Shown piece by piece: positions 35,404 through 45,916 of a DNA stretch of 64,000 nucleotides; position 1 is the stretch's first letter, and every line of letters starts with the position of its first letter. The notes below the pieces were generated by a model that saw only the letters and a program-made list of their open reading frames with translations, had not been told where the DNA came from and did not search any database. The translations under genes were made by a program, and so were the position numbers. The stretch spans positions 1 through 64,000 of the forward strand of contig JACJZF010000003.1 in assembly GCA_020635725.1 (NCBI GenBank), written 5' to 3'. The DNA is from Flavobacteriales bacterium. GTDB taxonomy: Bacteria > Bacteroidota > Bacteroidia > Flavobacteriales_F > PHOS-HE28.

Positions 35404-36746
35404 GTCGCAACGACCTTCTCATTCGGCGAGCGGCCCGTTGGTTTGGCCTGGTCGCGCTACTGGCGTTCGTAACGGGCTGCCGGAAGCCCGAGCCGGACCA
35501 AGGCCTCGACCTCTTGCCCGGGGATCCGCTGGGCGTGGAGGTGGACACCTTCACCGTGCATGCCTACACCGTGGTGGATTCGGCCATCCGCACCAGCGGT
35601 CTCTCCAAGCAGCTGCTCGGCGCGTACATCGACCCCCACTTCGGGCTCGTGAAGGCCGGCTTCGTCACCCAATGGCGGCTGCCAGCGAATAACATCGGCC
35701 AAGGCATCGACACCACCGGACTGGTGGCCGACAGCCTGGTGCTGTCCCTGGCCTTCGACGGAATCAACTACGGTTATGGGAACCTGGACCCCCAGGTGTT
35801 CCAAGCCTTCGAGGTCGATGAGGCGCTCTCCTTGGATTCATCGTACTACGCCTATCGCGAACCGGTGACCTTGGGCGCGGACATCGTGGCCAATCGCGGC
35901 GGCCGTATCCGTCCCCAGCCCACCACGCAGCCATACATCCTCGGCGACACCCTCGCTCCGCAGCTGCGCATCCGGCTGGACCAGGCGCTGGCCAACCGTA
36001 TGATGGATGCCTTCGGCACGGCGGACATGGCGAGCAATGAGGCATTCCTGCAGTTCTTCAAAGGCATCCACGTCACGGTGGATGAGTCGGGGCTGCTGCC
36101 CAATCAGGGCGGGGTGCTGATCTTCGACCTGCTCGCCGAGGCCTCCAAGGCCACGCTGTATTACCACGACCTGAATGACGAGCCGGAACTGACGCGGACC
36201 TTCGACCTGTTGATCAATTCCAATTGCGTGCGCTACACCGTGAGCGAGCACGATGCCTCGCGCGCGACGGAACCGGGTCTGCAAGCCGCGATCGATGACA
36301 CGTTGTCGCCGGCCACCATCACCCATGTGCAAGCGCTCGGAGGGCTGCGCACCGCGGTGCGTTTCCCTCACATCTTAGAGGAAGCCGGCAGCGACCGCAT
36401 CCTTGCGAAGGCGGAGCTGATCGCTCCCTTGCAAGGCGCCTTCTACCCGTATTACCGGCCGCCCACGCAGCTCTTCCTCTTCCGGAAGATCGAAACGGGT
36501 GATGCGTTCCTGCCGGATCAACTCAATGGGCTGGGCGTGATCGACGGCGTGTACCGCGAGGAATCGAACGGCTACCGCTTCAACATCACGCGCTACGTGC
36601 AAGGCTTGATCAACGGCACCTACGTGAATGATGGGCTCACCATGGTGGTGGGTGGAAGCGGCGTCACGGCGAACCGTGTGGTGCTCAATGGCCCTGCCGC
36701 CGCGCAGAGCCCCATGACGCTGCGGCTTACTTTTACCACATACTGA
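35400..36746 (+). CDS. DUF4270 lipoprotein
   Basis: The 448-residue product starts at a GTG (GTGA overlap) and has a lipoprotein-like signal (LVALLAFVTGCRKPEPDQG). The rest is beta-rich with DLLPGDPLGVEVDTFTV and YVNDGLTMVVGG, as in DUF4270, a Bacteroidota family found with glmS. Outer-membrane or periplasmic location is likely. Six nucleotides separate it from glmS. Confidence 0.85.
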   Translation: MSRNDLLIRRAARWFGLVALLAFVTGCRKPEPDQGLDLLPGDPLGVEVDTFTVHAYTVVDSAIRTSGLSKQLLGAYIDPHFGLVKAGFVTQWRLPANNIGQGIDTTGLVADSLVLSLAFDGINYGYGNLDPQVFQAFEVDEALSLDSSYYAYREPVTLGADIVANRGGRIRPQPTTQPYILGDTLAPQLRIRLDQALANRMMDAFGTADMASNEAFLQFFKGIHVTVDESGLLPNQGGVLIFDLLAEASKATLYYHDLNDEPELTRTFDLLINSNCVRYTVSEHDASRATEPGLQAAIDDTLSPATITHVQALGGLRTAVRFPHILEEAGSDRILAKAELIAPLQGAFYPYYRPPTQLFLFRKIETGDAFLPDQLNGLGVIDGVYREESNGYRFNITRYVQGLINGTYVNDGLTMVVGGSGVTANRVVLNGPAAAQSPMTLRLTFTTY

Positions 36747-36752
36747 AGGCTC

Positions 36753-38586
<1,834 letters not shown>

Positions 38587-38600
<14 letters not shown>

Positions 38601-39000
38601 CTGTTGCGGGTGGGTCGGACCACATCAATACACGCTCATTGGATCGGAACCGGTCCAGGTCCTTGCTGAAGATGAGATGGCCCAGGTCGATCAGGGCCAG
38701 CACGCCGAAGCCGCCGAAGGTGAGCCCGTAAGCGATGGTGACCTTGGTGCTGGTGCCCAGGTAGAGCCGATGCGCGCCGAAAGGCCCGAGCAGCACGGTG
38801 AGTGCCACGGCCACCAGGCGGTCGTGCCTGGGTGCGGCCGCAGCCGACCCCATGGCCGAGGTGGAGTCCATCGGGAGTTCCACCTCGGTGCGGAAAGGCC
38901 CGCCATCATGGGAAACGGCCATCGCCGACGTGTGAAACAGGGCCAGCCCGGCCAGCACCAGCAGCAGCCGATGGCGCATCCAGCGCAGCGACCGGATCAT
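38587..39000 (-). CDS. TM2-domain membrane protein
   Basis: The 137-residue protein has a signal or first helix (about 10-28) then a TM2 domain: VALTVLLGPFGAHRLYLG and a second helix (GGFGVLALIDLGHLIF). The TM2 family pairs two helices with a short loop; function unknown. It lies 5 nt downstream of the superoxide dismutase gene on the same strand. Confidence 0.82.
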
Positions 39001-39005
39001 GCGGC

Positions 39006-39614
<609 letters not shown>

Positions 39615-39684
39615 GGATTTGGTCGTTTGCTGGGTTAGTTCCGGTCGACCGCGCTAAGGTATTCACCGAAAAGCGCCATTCGAT

Positions 39685-39714
39685 TTTGCGGTATCGAATA
39701 GACATCTACATTTG
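39685..39714 (+). promoter_or_regulatory. Strong Bacteroidota-type promoter (TTTG-N18-TACATTTG)
   Basis: TTTG at 39685-39688 and TACATTTG at 39707-39714, 18 nt apart, match the -33/-7 consensus exactly. It is the best promoter seen in the window and drives the 78-residue Ala-rich lipoprotein gene. Confidence 0.75.
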
Positions 39715-39743
39715 CGGCCACTTTCACCAACCGTACCATCCAC

Positions 39744-39980
39744 ATGTTCAAGAAGTTCGCCCTTCTCGCCGGTATGGCCGCCTTCGTGGTAGCCTGCGGC
39801 CCCTCCCAAGCGGAGATTGAAGCCAAGGCCAAGGCCGCTGCTGACAGCATCGCTGCTGTGCTGCGCGCTGATAGCATCCGTATGGCTGAGGAAGCCGCTG
39901 CTGCTGCAGCTGCTGCCGCTGCCGCCGTCGACAGCACCGTTGCTGCCGGTGAGGAAATGATGCACGAAGCGACCCACTAA
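39744..39980 (+). CDS. Small Ala-rich lipoprotein
   Basis: The 78-residue protein has a lipoprotein signal (MFKKFALLAGMAAFVVACGP; lipobox VVAC) and a mature helix dominated by Ala with regular Asp/Glu/Ser (AEIEAKAKAAADSIAAV, EEAAAAAAAAAAAVDSTVAA). It is its own transcription unit with a consensus promoter and a strong terminator, which points to an abundant envelope lipoprotein. A Braun-lipoprotein-like role is speculation; no C-terminal Lys for peptidoglycan linkage is present. Confidence 0.8.
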   Translation: MFKKFALLAGMAAFVVACGPSQAEIEAKAKAAADSIAAVLRADSIRMAEEAAAAAAAAAAAVDSTVAAGEEMMHEATH

Positions 39981-40002
39981 GCGGGGTTCACAACCGATTG
40001 GA

Positions 40003-40030
40003 GAAGGGGCCGCAAGGCCCCTTCTGCTTT
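40003..40030 (+). terminator. Rho-independent terminator
   Basis: A perfect 9-bp stem (40003-40011 with 40016-40024) and GCAA tetraloop, followed by TGCTTTT, ends the Ala-rich lipoprotein transcript. It may also serve the convergent protease gene. Confidence 0.8.
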
Positions 40031-40036
40031 TGCATC

Positions 40037-41668
40037 CTAGCGGTTGGCCGTGGGCCCGGCGCGGAGCACATCGCGGGCACGCAGGAATACGCTGTCGGCA
40101 TCGAGCATCACCTCGTAGAAGCCTTCATCGCCCCAGATGTTGCGTGCCATGCCGGCTTTGAGGCGGGTGACGATCTGACGGCGAGAGCGCTCGAACTCGC
40201 CTGCCCGCTCCTTGATGCCCTGCTTACGGGCCTCGTCCCGCAACGCATCGGTCATGGCGGGGGTGATGGTGTAGCCGCCATTGAAGCTCGCCGGGTCGCC
40301 GAGGGCCTTGAGCTTGCTGCGCTCGCGGTCGGCCAGGTCGAAGGCCACTTGGTTCAGGGTTCCGGAGAAGAACAGGTCGGTGAGGAACTGGGAGCCCTCG
40401 GCGGTATCGGCCGGCACGAATACGTCGGGCATCACGCCGCCTCCGCCGTAAACCACGCGGCCGCTGCGCGTGCGGAACACCTGCGCGCTATCCAGGTGGA
40501 TGCTATCGGCCGAGAAGAGCTCCCCATGGATGCCGCGCTGCTCGTAGTCGGCGTCATAGTCCACGCCGTGGCCGTAAGGTTTCTGGATGCTGCGCCCGCT
40601 GGCGGTGTAGTAGCGGGCCGTGGTGAGGCGCACGGCGCTATGGTCGGGCAGGGGCACTTCTTCCTGCACGAGCCCCTTGCCGAAGGAGCGGCGGCCGATG
40701 ATCGTCGCGCGGTCGTTGTCCTGCAATGCACCGGCGATGATCTCGCTGGCGCTGGCGGAGCCTTCGTCGATCAGCACGGCCAGCGGCATGTCCTCGTACC
40801 CGCCGCGCGCGGTGGCCTTCAGGTCGCGGCGCTGAGACATGCGGCCTTCGGTGTACACGATCACGCGGCCATCGGGCAGGAACTCATCGGCCAGGTCGGC
40901 TGCGGCGTTCAGGTAACCGCCGCCGTTGCCGCGCAGGTCCAGCACCAGGCGGGTCATGCCCTGCTGGCGCAAGCGATCGGCGGCCTCCACGAATTCAGCA
41001 TGCGTATTCCGCGCGAAGCGGCTGAGCTTGATATAGCCCGTGCCATCGGGGCGAAGCAGGGCCGCCGCCACGCTGTTGATCGGAATGGCGCCGCGTGTGA
41101 TCGTGACGTGGAAGGGCTCCTTGGTCCCGCGCCGCGCGATCATCACCTCCACCTTGCTGTCTCGCGGGCCGCGCAGGCGCTTCATCACGCCATCGTTCGT
41201 GATGCCCACGCCGGCTAGGGGCACGCTGTCGGCCATGAGGATGCGGTCGCCGGCCCGGATACCCAATTGCGCGCTCGGGCCGCCTTCAACCGGGGTGATC
41301 ACCACCACCGTGTCGTGCTGGATGGCGAACTCCACACCGATGCCATCGAAGCTGCCTTCCAAGGGTTCCGATGCGGCGCGGAGCTCTTCGGCGCTCAGGT
41401 AGTAGCTGTGCGGGTCGAGGCGCTGAAGGATGTCCTGCAGCACCTCCTCCACCAGGGATTCCTTCTCCACGCTATCCACATACTGGCGGTCGATCAAGTC
41501 CAATACCTGACCGATTTTCTCCGCAGCGCCCGGCTGGCGCAGATGGAAGATGGCCAGCGGGCTTTGTTCGCCGCCGCCGAGGTTGCGCCCGATGAAGAGA
41601 CCGGCTACCAAAGCCAGGGAGAGCAGCAGCGGGACGTATGGGGAGATCGGGTGCCGTTGGGGTCGCAT
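40037..41668 (-). CDS. S41 C-terminal processing peptidase with PDZ domain
   Basis: From ATG 41668 the 543-residue protein has an N-terminal membrane anchor (YVPLLLSLALVAGLFIG), PDZ (about 90-170; GIGVEFAIQHDTVVV, AGDRILMADSVPL) and an S41 domain with GSASASEIIAGAL (Ser) and GRRSFGKGLVQ (Lys). It likely processes or degrades exported proteins. A longer frame reaches 41902 but overlaps the deaminase gene in another frame. Two nt separate it from the deaminase stop. Confidence 0.92.
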   Translation of the reverse strand: MRPQRHPISPYVPLLLSLALVAGLFIGRNLGGGEQSPLAIFHLRQPGAAEKIGQVLDLIDRQYVDSVEKESLVEEVLQDILQRLDPHSYYLSAEELRAASEPLEGSFDGIGVEFAIQHDTVVVITPVEGGPSAQLGIRAGDRILMADSVPLAGVGITNDGVMKRLRGPRDSKVEVMIARRGTKEPFHVTITRGAIPINSVAAALLRPDGTGYIKLSRFARNTHAEFVEAADRLRQQGMTRLVLDLRGNGGGYLNAAADLADEFLPDGRVIVYTEGRMSQRRDLKATARGGYEDMPLAVLIDEGSASASEIIAGALQDNDRATIIGRRSFGKGLVQEEVPLPDHSAVRLTTARYYTASGRSIQKPYGHGVDYDADYEQRGIHGELFSADSIHLDSAQVFRTRSGRVVYGGGGVMPDVFVPADTAEGSQFLTDLFFSGTLNQVAFDLADRERSKLKALGDPASFNGGYTITPAMTDALRDEARKQGIKERAGEFERSRRQIVTRLKAGMARNIWGDEGFYEVMLDADSVFLRARDVLRAGPTANR

Positions 41669-41670
41669 GG

Positions 41671-42120
41671 TCAGGGCGTGTCCAATTTCCGCACCAGCAG
41701 CCCGCCCTTGGTGAGCAGGTCGAGGCCCGAGGGGTCCTTGTAGGCATCCATGTACACCAGCCGCTTGATGCCCGCCTGCAGGATGAGCTTGCTGCACTCC
41801 TTGCAGGGCGAGTGGGTGAGGTATAACGTGGCTCCGCGCGCATTGTTGGTGCTGCGCGCCACTTTCATGATCGCGTTGGCCTCGGCGTGCAGCACGTACC
41901 ACAGGGTGATCCCGTTCTCATCCTCGCAATCATTGGGGAATCCGGTGGGCGTGCCGTTGTAGCCGTCGCTGATGATCATGCCCTCCTTCACGATCAGGGC
42001 GCCCACCTGCTTGCGCGTGCAATGGCTCAGGCGCGCCCATTCCTGCGCCATGCGCATGTACGCGCGATCATAGCGCTCCTGCTTCTTCGGGTCGGAATAG
42101 ACCAGCGAGTCCTGCTGCAT
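41671..42120 (-). CDS. dCMP deaminase family protein
   Basis: The 149-residue protein (ATG 42120, MQQDSLVYSDPKKQ) has LHAEANAIMKVA (HAE, catalytic Glu) and HSPCKECSKLI (PCxxC), the zinc site of cytidine/deoxycytidylate deaminases, and DGYNGTPTGFPNDCED. It makes dUMP for dTMP synthesis. A longer frame extends into the tRNA-Leu gene and is not used. Pairing with the S41 protease gene downstream is common in Bacteroidota. Confidence 0.9.
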   Translation of the reverse strand: MQQDSLVYSDPKKQERYDRAYMRMAQEWARLSHCTRKQVGALIVKEGMIISDGYNGTPTGFPNDCEDENGITLWYVLHAEANAIMKVARSTNNARGATLYLTHSPCKECSKLILQAGIKRLVYMDAYKDPSGLDLLTKGGLLVRKLDTP

Positions 42121-42148
42121 CCCATCATCTGACCAGTTGATCGCCGGA

Positions 42149-42517
42149 TCAGCTGATCGCCGTTGTACCCAGGGCGGGACTCGAACCCGCACGACTTGCG
42201 TCATCGGTGTTTGAGACCGACGCGTCTACCGATTCCGCCACCTGGGTAGGTGTTGATTCACCGGTGAATCGAGTGCGAAGATCCTTCAGAAATGCCTTTC
42301 CCCGGCCGCTCTTAAGGAACTTTTCTCTTTCGCGAGCCACGGGGCGGGTTTCGAAACGCTCAACCCAGGGAACTGCGAATGGCCTGTACGCGTCCATTGT
42401 CTTCTCCTTCACTCGTTGATGTTCTTCGATGCGACTGACCGCGTTGGTGCTGAGTCCAACGTTGATATAGTTGCGACTCACGCTGCTCAATGCGTACACC
42501 CAGCACGCCATGGACAT
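42149..42517 (-). CDS. GIY-YIG nuclease-like ORF reading through tRNA-Leu
   Basis: From ATG 42517 (or 42511) residues 3-90 resemble the short Bacteroidota GIY-YIG proteins: WVYALSSVSRNYINVGLSTN, then RIEEHQ (Arg), and RPVAREREKFLKSGRGKAFL with the conserved Glu. The last 33 residues (from PTQVAESVDA) are translated from the whole tRNA-Leu gene on the same strand, ending at a stop just past it. The GIY is degenerate (VYA/YIN). The true functional stop or start is uncertain. It may act as a mobile-type nuclease tied to the tRNA, or be housekeeping. Confidence 0.6.
   Translation of the reverse strand: MSMACWVYALSSVSRNYINVGLSTNAVSRIEEHQRVKEKTMDAYRPFAVPWVERFETRPVAREREKFLKSGRGKAFLKDLRTRFTGESTPTQVAESVDASVSNTDDASRAGSSPALGTTAIS
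42166..42247 (-). tRNA. tRNA-Leu (anticodon CAA)
   Basis: The minus strand folds into a class II tRNA. Acceptor stem ACCCAGG/CCTGGGT, D-arm TGGCGGAATCGGTAGACGC, anticodon stem TCGGT/ACCGA with loop CTCAAAC (anticodon CAA, reads UUG), variable arm GAC-GCAA-GTC and T-arm GCGGG-TTCGAGT-CCCGC. CCA is not encoded. The GIY-YIG ORF on the same strand reads across it. Confidence 0.95.
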
Positions 42518-42689
42518 GGTTGGTACACCGAGGGCGCGCCAGACCGCCAGGGGCAGGCCTACCGATACGGCCTCTGGCAGGCAGGTCCGACATCGCCGGG
42601 TAGGGAAGGGGTGCGGAGATAACGGGTTACGACCGCTCAGAGAGCCTGAGCAGGCCATCCACGCGTTCGTCACTGCCTGCGGGCTCCCG

Positions 42690-42697
42690 TAACTTCG
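42690..42697 (+). promoter_or_regulatory. -7 promoter box TAACTTCG for the AbiE-like pair
   Basis: TAACTTCG is followed after 4 nt by the ATG at 42702, suggesting a leaderless message for the antitoxin-like gene. Confidence 0.4.
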
Positions 42698-42701
42698 CTG
42701 C

Positions 42702-43001
42702 ATGCCCTCGCCTGCACCGGAGTTCGATCGCCGCATCTTCTGGGATGTGGACTACGACCGCATGGACCTGGATGCCAAGTGGCGCTTCGTGATCGAGCGG
42801 GTGTTCGAGCGCGGGGACGTGGAGGATATCCGGCAGTGCCGACGATACTATGGTGACGAGAAGGTGCGGACGGCCTTGCTGGAGGCGAAGTTCCTGCCGG
42901 AGCAGACGATGTACTTCGCGAGCGCTATTGTGGCCGAGCCGCTTGAGCGATTCCAATGCTACACGAACAGGCGCTCCCGACCGGGACCATACCCGTATTG
43001 A
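42702..43001 (+). CDS. DUF6922/antitoxin-like protein of an AbiE-type pair
   Basis: The 99-residue protein (FDRRIFWDVDYDRMDLDAKW... QCRRYYGDEKVRTALLEAKFL) resembles the small DUF6922 proteins that precede AbiEii-type toxins and act like the DNA-binding antitoxin partner. It overlaps the toxin gene by 46 nt in another frame, so the two are coupled. The DNA-binding role is inference from the family context. Confidence 0.72.
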   Translation: MPSPAPEFDRRIFWDVDYDRMDLDAKWRFVIERVFERGDVEDIRQCRRYYGDEKVRTALLEAKFLPEQTMYFASAIVAEPLERFQCYTNRRSRPGPYPY

Positions 43002-43585
43002 GGGAACTGCTGGAGGTCCAGCTGCTGCGACCACATGCATTGGTGGGTGGCACTGCCCTGGCCTTGCGCTATGGCCATCGTCTTTCCGTCGACCTCGACC
43101 TGTTCACGACAGAGCCGATAGACACGGGCGCCATGATTGCCCAACTGGAGACGCAGTTCTCCACGCGTTTCAGTTTTCGCCGTGACCAGCAGGCGAAATG
43201 GGCTGTCTTCGGCTTCATCGATGGGGTGAAGGTGGACATCGTTCACTTTCCCCATCGTCGCATCGCGGGCCTCCACATCGAGAGCGGCATCCCGATGTAT
43301 GCGGATGCCGATATCGCTGCGATGAAGATCGAGGCGATCCTTCACCGCGCCAAGAAGAAGGACTTCCATGACCTGGAGCTCCTGTTGCGCATGCATGGTC
43401 TTGCGCAAGTGATGGAGTGGCACCGCGAGAAGTACCCGGACAATTCCCTCGCGATCAGCATCCCTTACGCCATCACGTATTTCAAGGATGCCGAGGACAG
43501 CGAGGACCCCATCAGCCTGCAGGGCCAGACGTGGGAAGGCGTGAAAGCCTCCATCCAGAGGTCGGTGCGCGATTTTCTGAGCTGA
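42956..43585 (+). CDS. AbiEii/AbiGii family nucleotidyltransferase toxin
   Basis: The 209-residue protein carries the NTase signature GGTALALRYGHRLSVDLDLF (31-50; Asp46, Asp48) and a downstream MKIEAILHRAKKKDFHDLELL with the conserved Lys and Asp. AbiEii-type toxins transfer nucleotides to RNA (or tRNA) and form type IV toxin-antitoxin or phage-abortive systems. The paired upstream gene supports this. The pair is inserted between tRNA-Leu and glyS. Confidence 0.85.
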   Translation: MLHEQALPTGTIPVLRELLEVQLLRPHALVGGTALALRYGHRLSVDLDLFTTEPIDTGAMIAQLETQFSTRFSFRRDQQAKWAVFGFIDGVKVDIVHFPHRRIAGLHIESGIPMYADADIAAMKIEAILHRAKKKDFHDLELLLRMHGLAQVMEWHREKYPDNSLAISIPYAITYFKDAEDSEDPISLQGQTWEGVKASIQRSVRDFLS

Positions 43586-43586
43586 C

Positions 43587-45128
43587 TCAGAGCTGCTTCA
43601 GCAGACTCCGCAGGTCCACCTTATCGCTCACGATCCGGTCCAGATCGGCGATGGCCACGCGCTCCTGCTGCATGCTATCGCGCTCGCGGATGGTCACCGT
43701 ATCGTCCTTCATCGTGTCGTAGTCCACCGTGATGCAATAGGGTGTGCCGATGGCGTCCTGGCGGCGGTAGCGTTTGCCGATGCTGTCCTTTTCGTCGTAC
43801 TGGCAATTGTGCGAGAGCTTCAGTCCGTCGATGATCGCGCGTGCCTTCTCGGGCAGCCCGTCCTTCTTCACCAAGGGCATCACGGCCACCTTCACAGGGG
43901 CCAGCGGTGCAGGTATCCGCAGCACCACGCGCTCCTCGCCGCCCTCGAGTTTCTCCTCATCGTACGCGGCGCTCAGGATCGCCAGGAACATGCGGTCGAG
44001 GCCGATCGAGGTCTCCACCACGTAAGGCACGTAGCTCTCATTGGCCTCCGGGTCGAAGTAGGTGAGCTTGCGCCCGCTGTGCTTCTCGTGGTTGGCCAGG
44101 TCGAAGTCGGTTCGGCTGTGGATGCCCTCGAGCTCCTTGAAGCCCATGGGGAAGCGGAACTCGATGTCGCAGGCCGCGTTGGCGTAGTGCGCCAATTTGA
44201 TGTGGTCGTGGAAGCGGTAGCTCTCCACCGGAAGGCCGAGTGCGCGGTGCCACTTCATGCGCTGGTCCTTCCACCGGTTGTACCAGTCCATCTCGGTGCC
44301 GGGCTTCACGAAGAACTGCATCTCCATCTGCTCGAACTCCCGCATGCGGAAGATGAACTGCCGGGCCACGATCTCGTTGCGGAAGGCCTTGCCGGTCTGC
44401 GCGATGCCGAAGGGGATCTTCATGCGCGCGCTCTTCTGCACGTTCAGGAAGTTCACGAAGATGCCCTGCGCGGTCTCGGGACGCAGGTAGATGGTGCTGC
44501 TCTCGCCGCTCACGCTGCCCAGCTCCGTGGCGAACATCAGGTTGAACTGCCGCACCTCGGTCCAGTTGGCGGTGCCGCTCACCGGGCACTTGATCTCCTC
44601 GTCGATGATGAGCTGGCGGACTGCTTCGAGGTCGTTCGCCTCCAAGGCGGCCTTCATTCGCCCTTCCACCGCATCGATGCGCTCCTGCGATCGCTTCACG
44701 TTCGGGTTGGTCGCGCGGAACTGCGCCTCGTCGAATGCCTCGCCGAACTTCTTGCGGCCCTTCTCCACCTCCTTCTCGATCTTGTCGGCGTACTTGGCCA
44801 TGTGCTCCTCCAGGAGCACGTCGGCGCGGTAGCGCTTCTTGCTGTCCTTGTTGTCGATCAGCGGATCGTTGAAGGCGTCCACGTGGCCGCTGGCCTTCCA
44901 GGTGGTGGGGTGCATGAAGATGGCCGCGTCGATGCCCACGATGTTCTCGTTGAGCTTCGTCATGGCGGCCCACCAGTACTGCCTGATGTTATTCTTCAGC
45001 TCGGCGCCGTACGGGCCATAATCGTAGGTGGCGCTCAGGCCATCGTAGATCTCGCTGCTGGGGAACACGAAGCCATACTCCTTGGCATGGCCGATGAGGG
45101 TTTTGAGGCGGTCTTCTTGGTTGCTCAT
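43587..45128 (-). CDS. glyS: Glycyl-tRNA synthetase (class II, single-chain)
   Basis: The 513-residue enzyme (ATG 45128, MSNQEDRLKTLIGHAKEYGF) has SSEIYDGLSATYDYGPYG, RPETAQGIFVNF, RNEIVARQFIFRMREFEQME and a C-terminal anticodon-binding domain (APLAPVKVAVMPLV). It charges tRNA-Gly. The frame extends to 45197, but the upstream residues are not family-like. It converges with the AbiEii gene with 1 nt between stops. Confidence 0.94.
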   Translation of the reverse strand: MSNQEDRLKTLIGHAKEYGFVFPSSEIYDGLSATYDYGPYGAELKNNIRQYWWAAMTKLNENIVGIDAAIFMHPTTWKASGHVDAFNDPLIDNKDSKKRYRADVLLEEHMAKYADKIEKEVEKGRKKFGEAFDEAQFRATNPNVKRSQERIDAVEGRMKAALEANDLEAVRQLIIDEEIKCPVSGTANWTEVRQFNLMFATELGSVSGESSTIYLRPETAQGIFVNFLNVQKSARMKIPFGIAQTGKAFRNEIVARQFIFRMREFEQMEMQFFVKPGTEMDWYNRWKDQRMKWHRALGLPVESYRFHDHIKLAHYANAACDIEFRFPMGFKELEGIHSRTDFDLANHEKHSGRKLTYFDPEANESYVPYVVETSIGLDRMFLAILSAAYDEEKLEGGEERVVLRIPAPLAPVKVAVMPLVKKDGLPEKARAIIDGLKLSHNCQYDEKDSIGKRYRRQDAIGTPYCITVDYDTMKDDTVTIRERDSMQQERVAIADLDRIVSDKVDLRSLLKQL

Positions 45129-45192
45129 GATGGGCTCGCGGTCGCCTTGGAAGACTTTGGCGGCGCGGGGCGCAAAGATGGAGGAATACGTT

Positions 45193-45267
45193 TTCACGCA
45201 GTGGCGCAGAGAACGCAGAGCCGCGGCGTCCTTATCCTTCTCCGCGTTCTCTGCGCCTCTGCGTGAA
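45193..45267. repeat. Inverted repeat of the GCGCAGAGAACGC family
   Basis: Arms at 45193-45220 and 45240-45267 (28 nt, 2 mismatches) can form a hairpin around a 19-nt loop. The arm sequence (TTCACGCAG.GGCGCAGAGAACGC.GAG) recurs in the array at 45917-46167. It lies in the divergent spacer between glyS and the DUF3109 gene. Confidence 0.85.
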
Positions 45268-45284
45268 GTCGTATTTTCAGCTGC

Positions 45285-45292
45285 TAGCTTCG
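45285..45292 (+). promoter_or_regulatory. Putative -7 promoter element TAGCTTCG
   Basis: TAGCTTCG lies 33 nt upstream of the DUF3109 ATG, just after the inverted repeat; identical to the box upstream of 56353. Confidence 0.4.
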
Positions 45293-45325
45293 CCGCGCCG
45301 CCTGCGCCACAGGCTTCGGCGGCCG

Positions 45326-45916
45326 ATGATGATCGAGCACCGCGGTACCCTCATCTCCGAAGACCTCTTCGAGAAGCGCTTCGTGTGCGACCTGAACGCG
45401 TGCAAAGGCGCGTGCTGCGTGGAGGGCGAGAGCGGCGCGCCGTTGGAGCCCGAGGAAGCCGAGCAGATGAAGAAGCTGTGGCCGAAGTACCGCAGCTACA
45501 TCCCGGAGAAGGGAAGGCAGGCAGTGGCCGAGCAGGGCTTCAGCATGATCGACGAGGATGGCGACCTGGTGACACCTCTGGTGGATGGGAAGAAGGAGTG
45601 CGCCTTCACCATCTTCGAGAACGGCATCGCGCTGTGCGGCATCGAAAAGGCCTGGAAGGATGGCAAGATTCCCTTCCGCAAGCCGATTAGCTGCCACCTG
45701 TATCCGATCCGCATCGAGAAGCTCAAGTTCCACGAAGGGCTCAACTACCACAAGTGGAAGCTGTGCAAGCCGGCCTGCACCTGCGGCGCCAAGCTCGATG
45801 TGCCCGTGTACCGCTTCCTGAAGGATGCGCTGATCCGCAAGTACGGCAAGCAGTGGTACGCTGAGCTGGAGGACATCCACACGGAGTGGGAGAAGGAGCG
45901 GGGGAGCGGGAAGTAG
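45326..45916 (+). CDS. DUF3109 family protein (Cys-rich)
   Basis: The 196-residue protein (MMIEHRGTLISEDLF) has VCDLNACKGACCVEGESG, AFTIFENGIALCGIE, ISCHLYPIRI and CKPACTCGAKL; eight or more cysteines are arranged as in DUF3109/YkgJ-type proteins that may bind metal or an Fe-S cluster. An upstream GTG at 45263 is inside the inverted repeat and is not favoured. Cytoplasmic; function unknown. Confidence 0.85.
   Translation: MMIEHRGTLISEDLFEKRFVCDLNACKGACCVEGESGAPLEPEEAEQMKKLWPKYRSYIPEKGRQAVAEQGFSMIDEDGDLVTPLVDGKKECAFTIFENGIALCGIEKAWKDGKIPFRKPISCHLYPIRIEKLKFHEGLNYHKWKLCKPACTCGAKLDVPVYRFLKDALIRKYGKQWYAELEDIHTEWEKERGSGK

Noticed and set aside
36740..36752. glmS ribozyme or riboswitch upstream of glmS
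   Set aside because: Only 6 nt separate DUF4270 and glmS; no room for the element.
41669..41902. 78-residue extension of the second S41 protease
   Set aside because: Overlaps the deaminase gene in another frame and lacks signal-peptide features; ATG 41668 precedes the membrane anchor.
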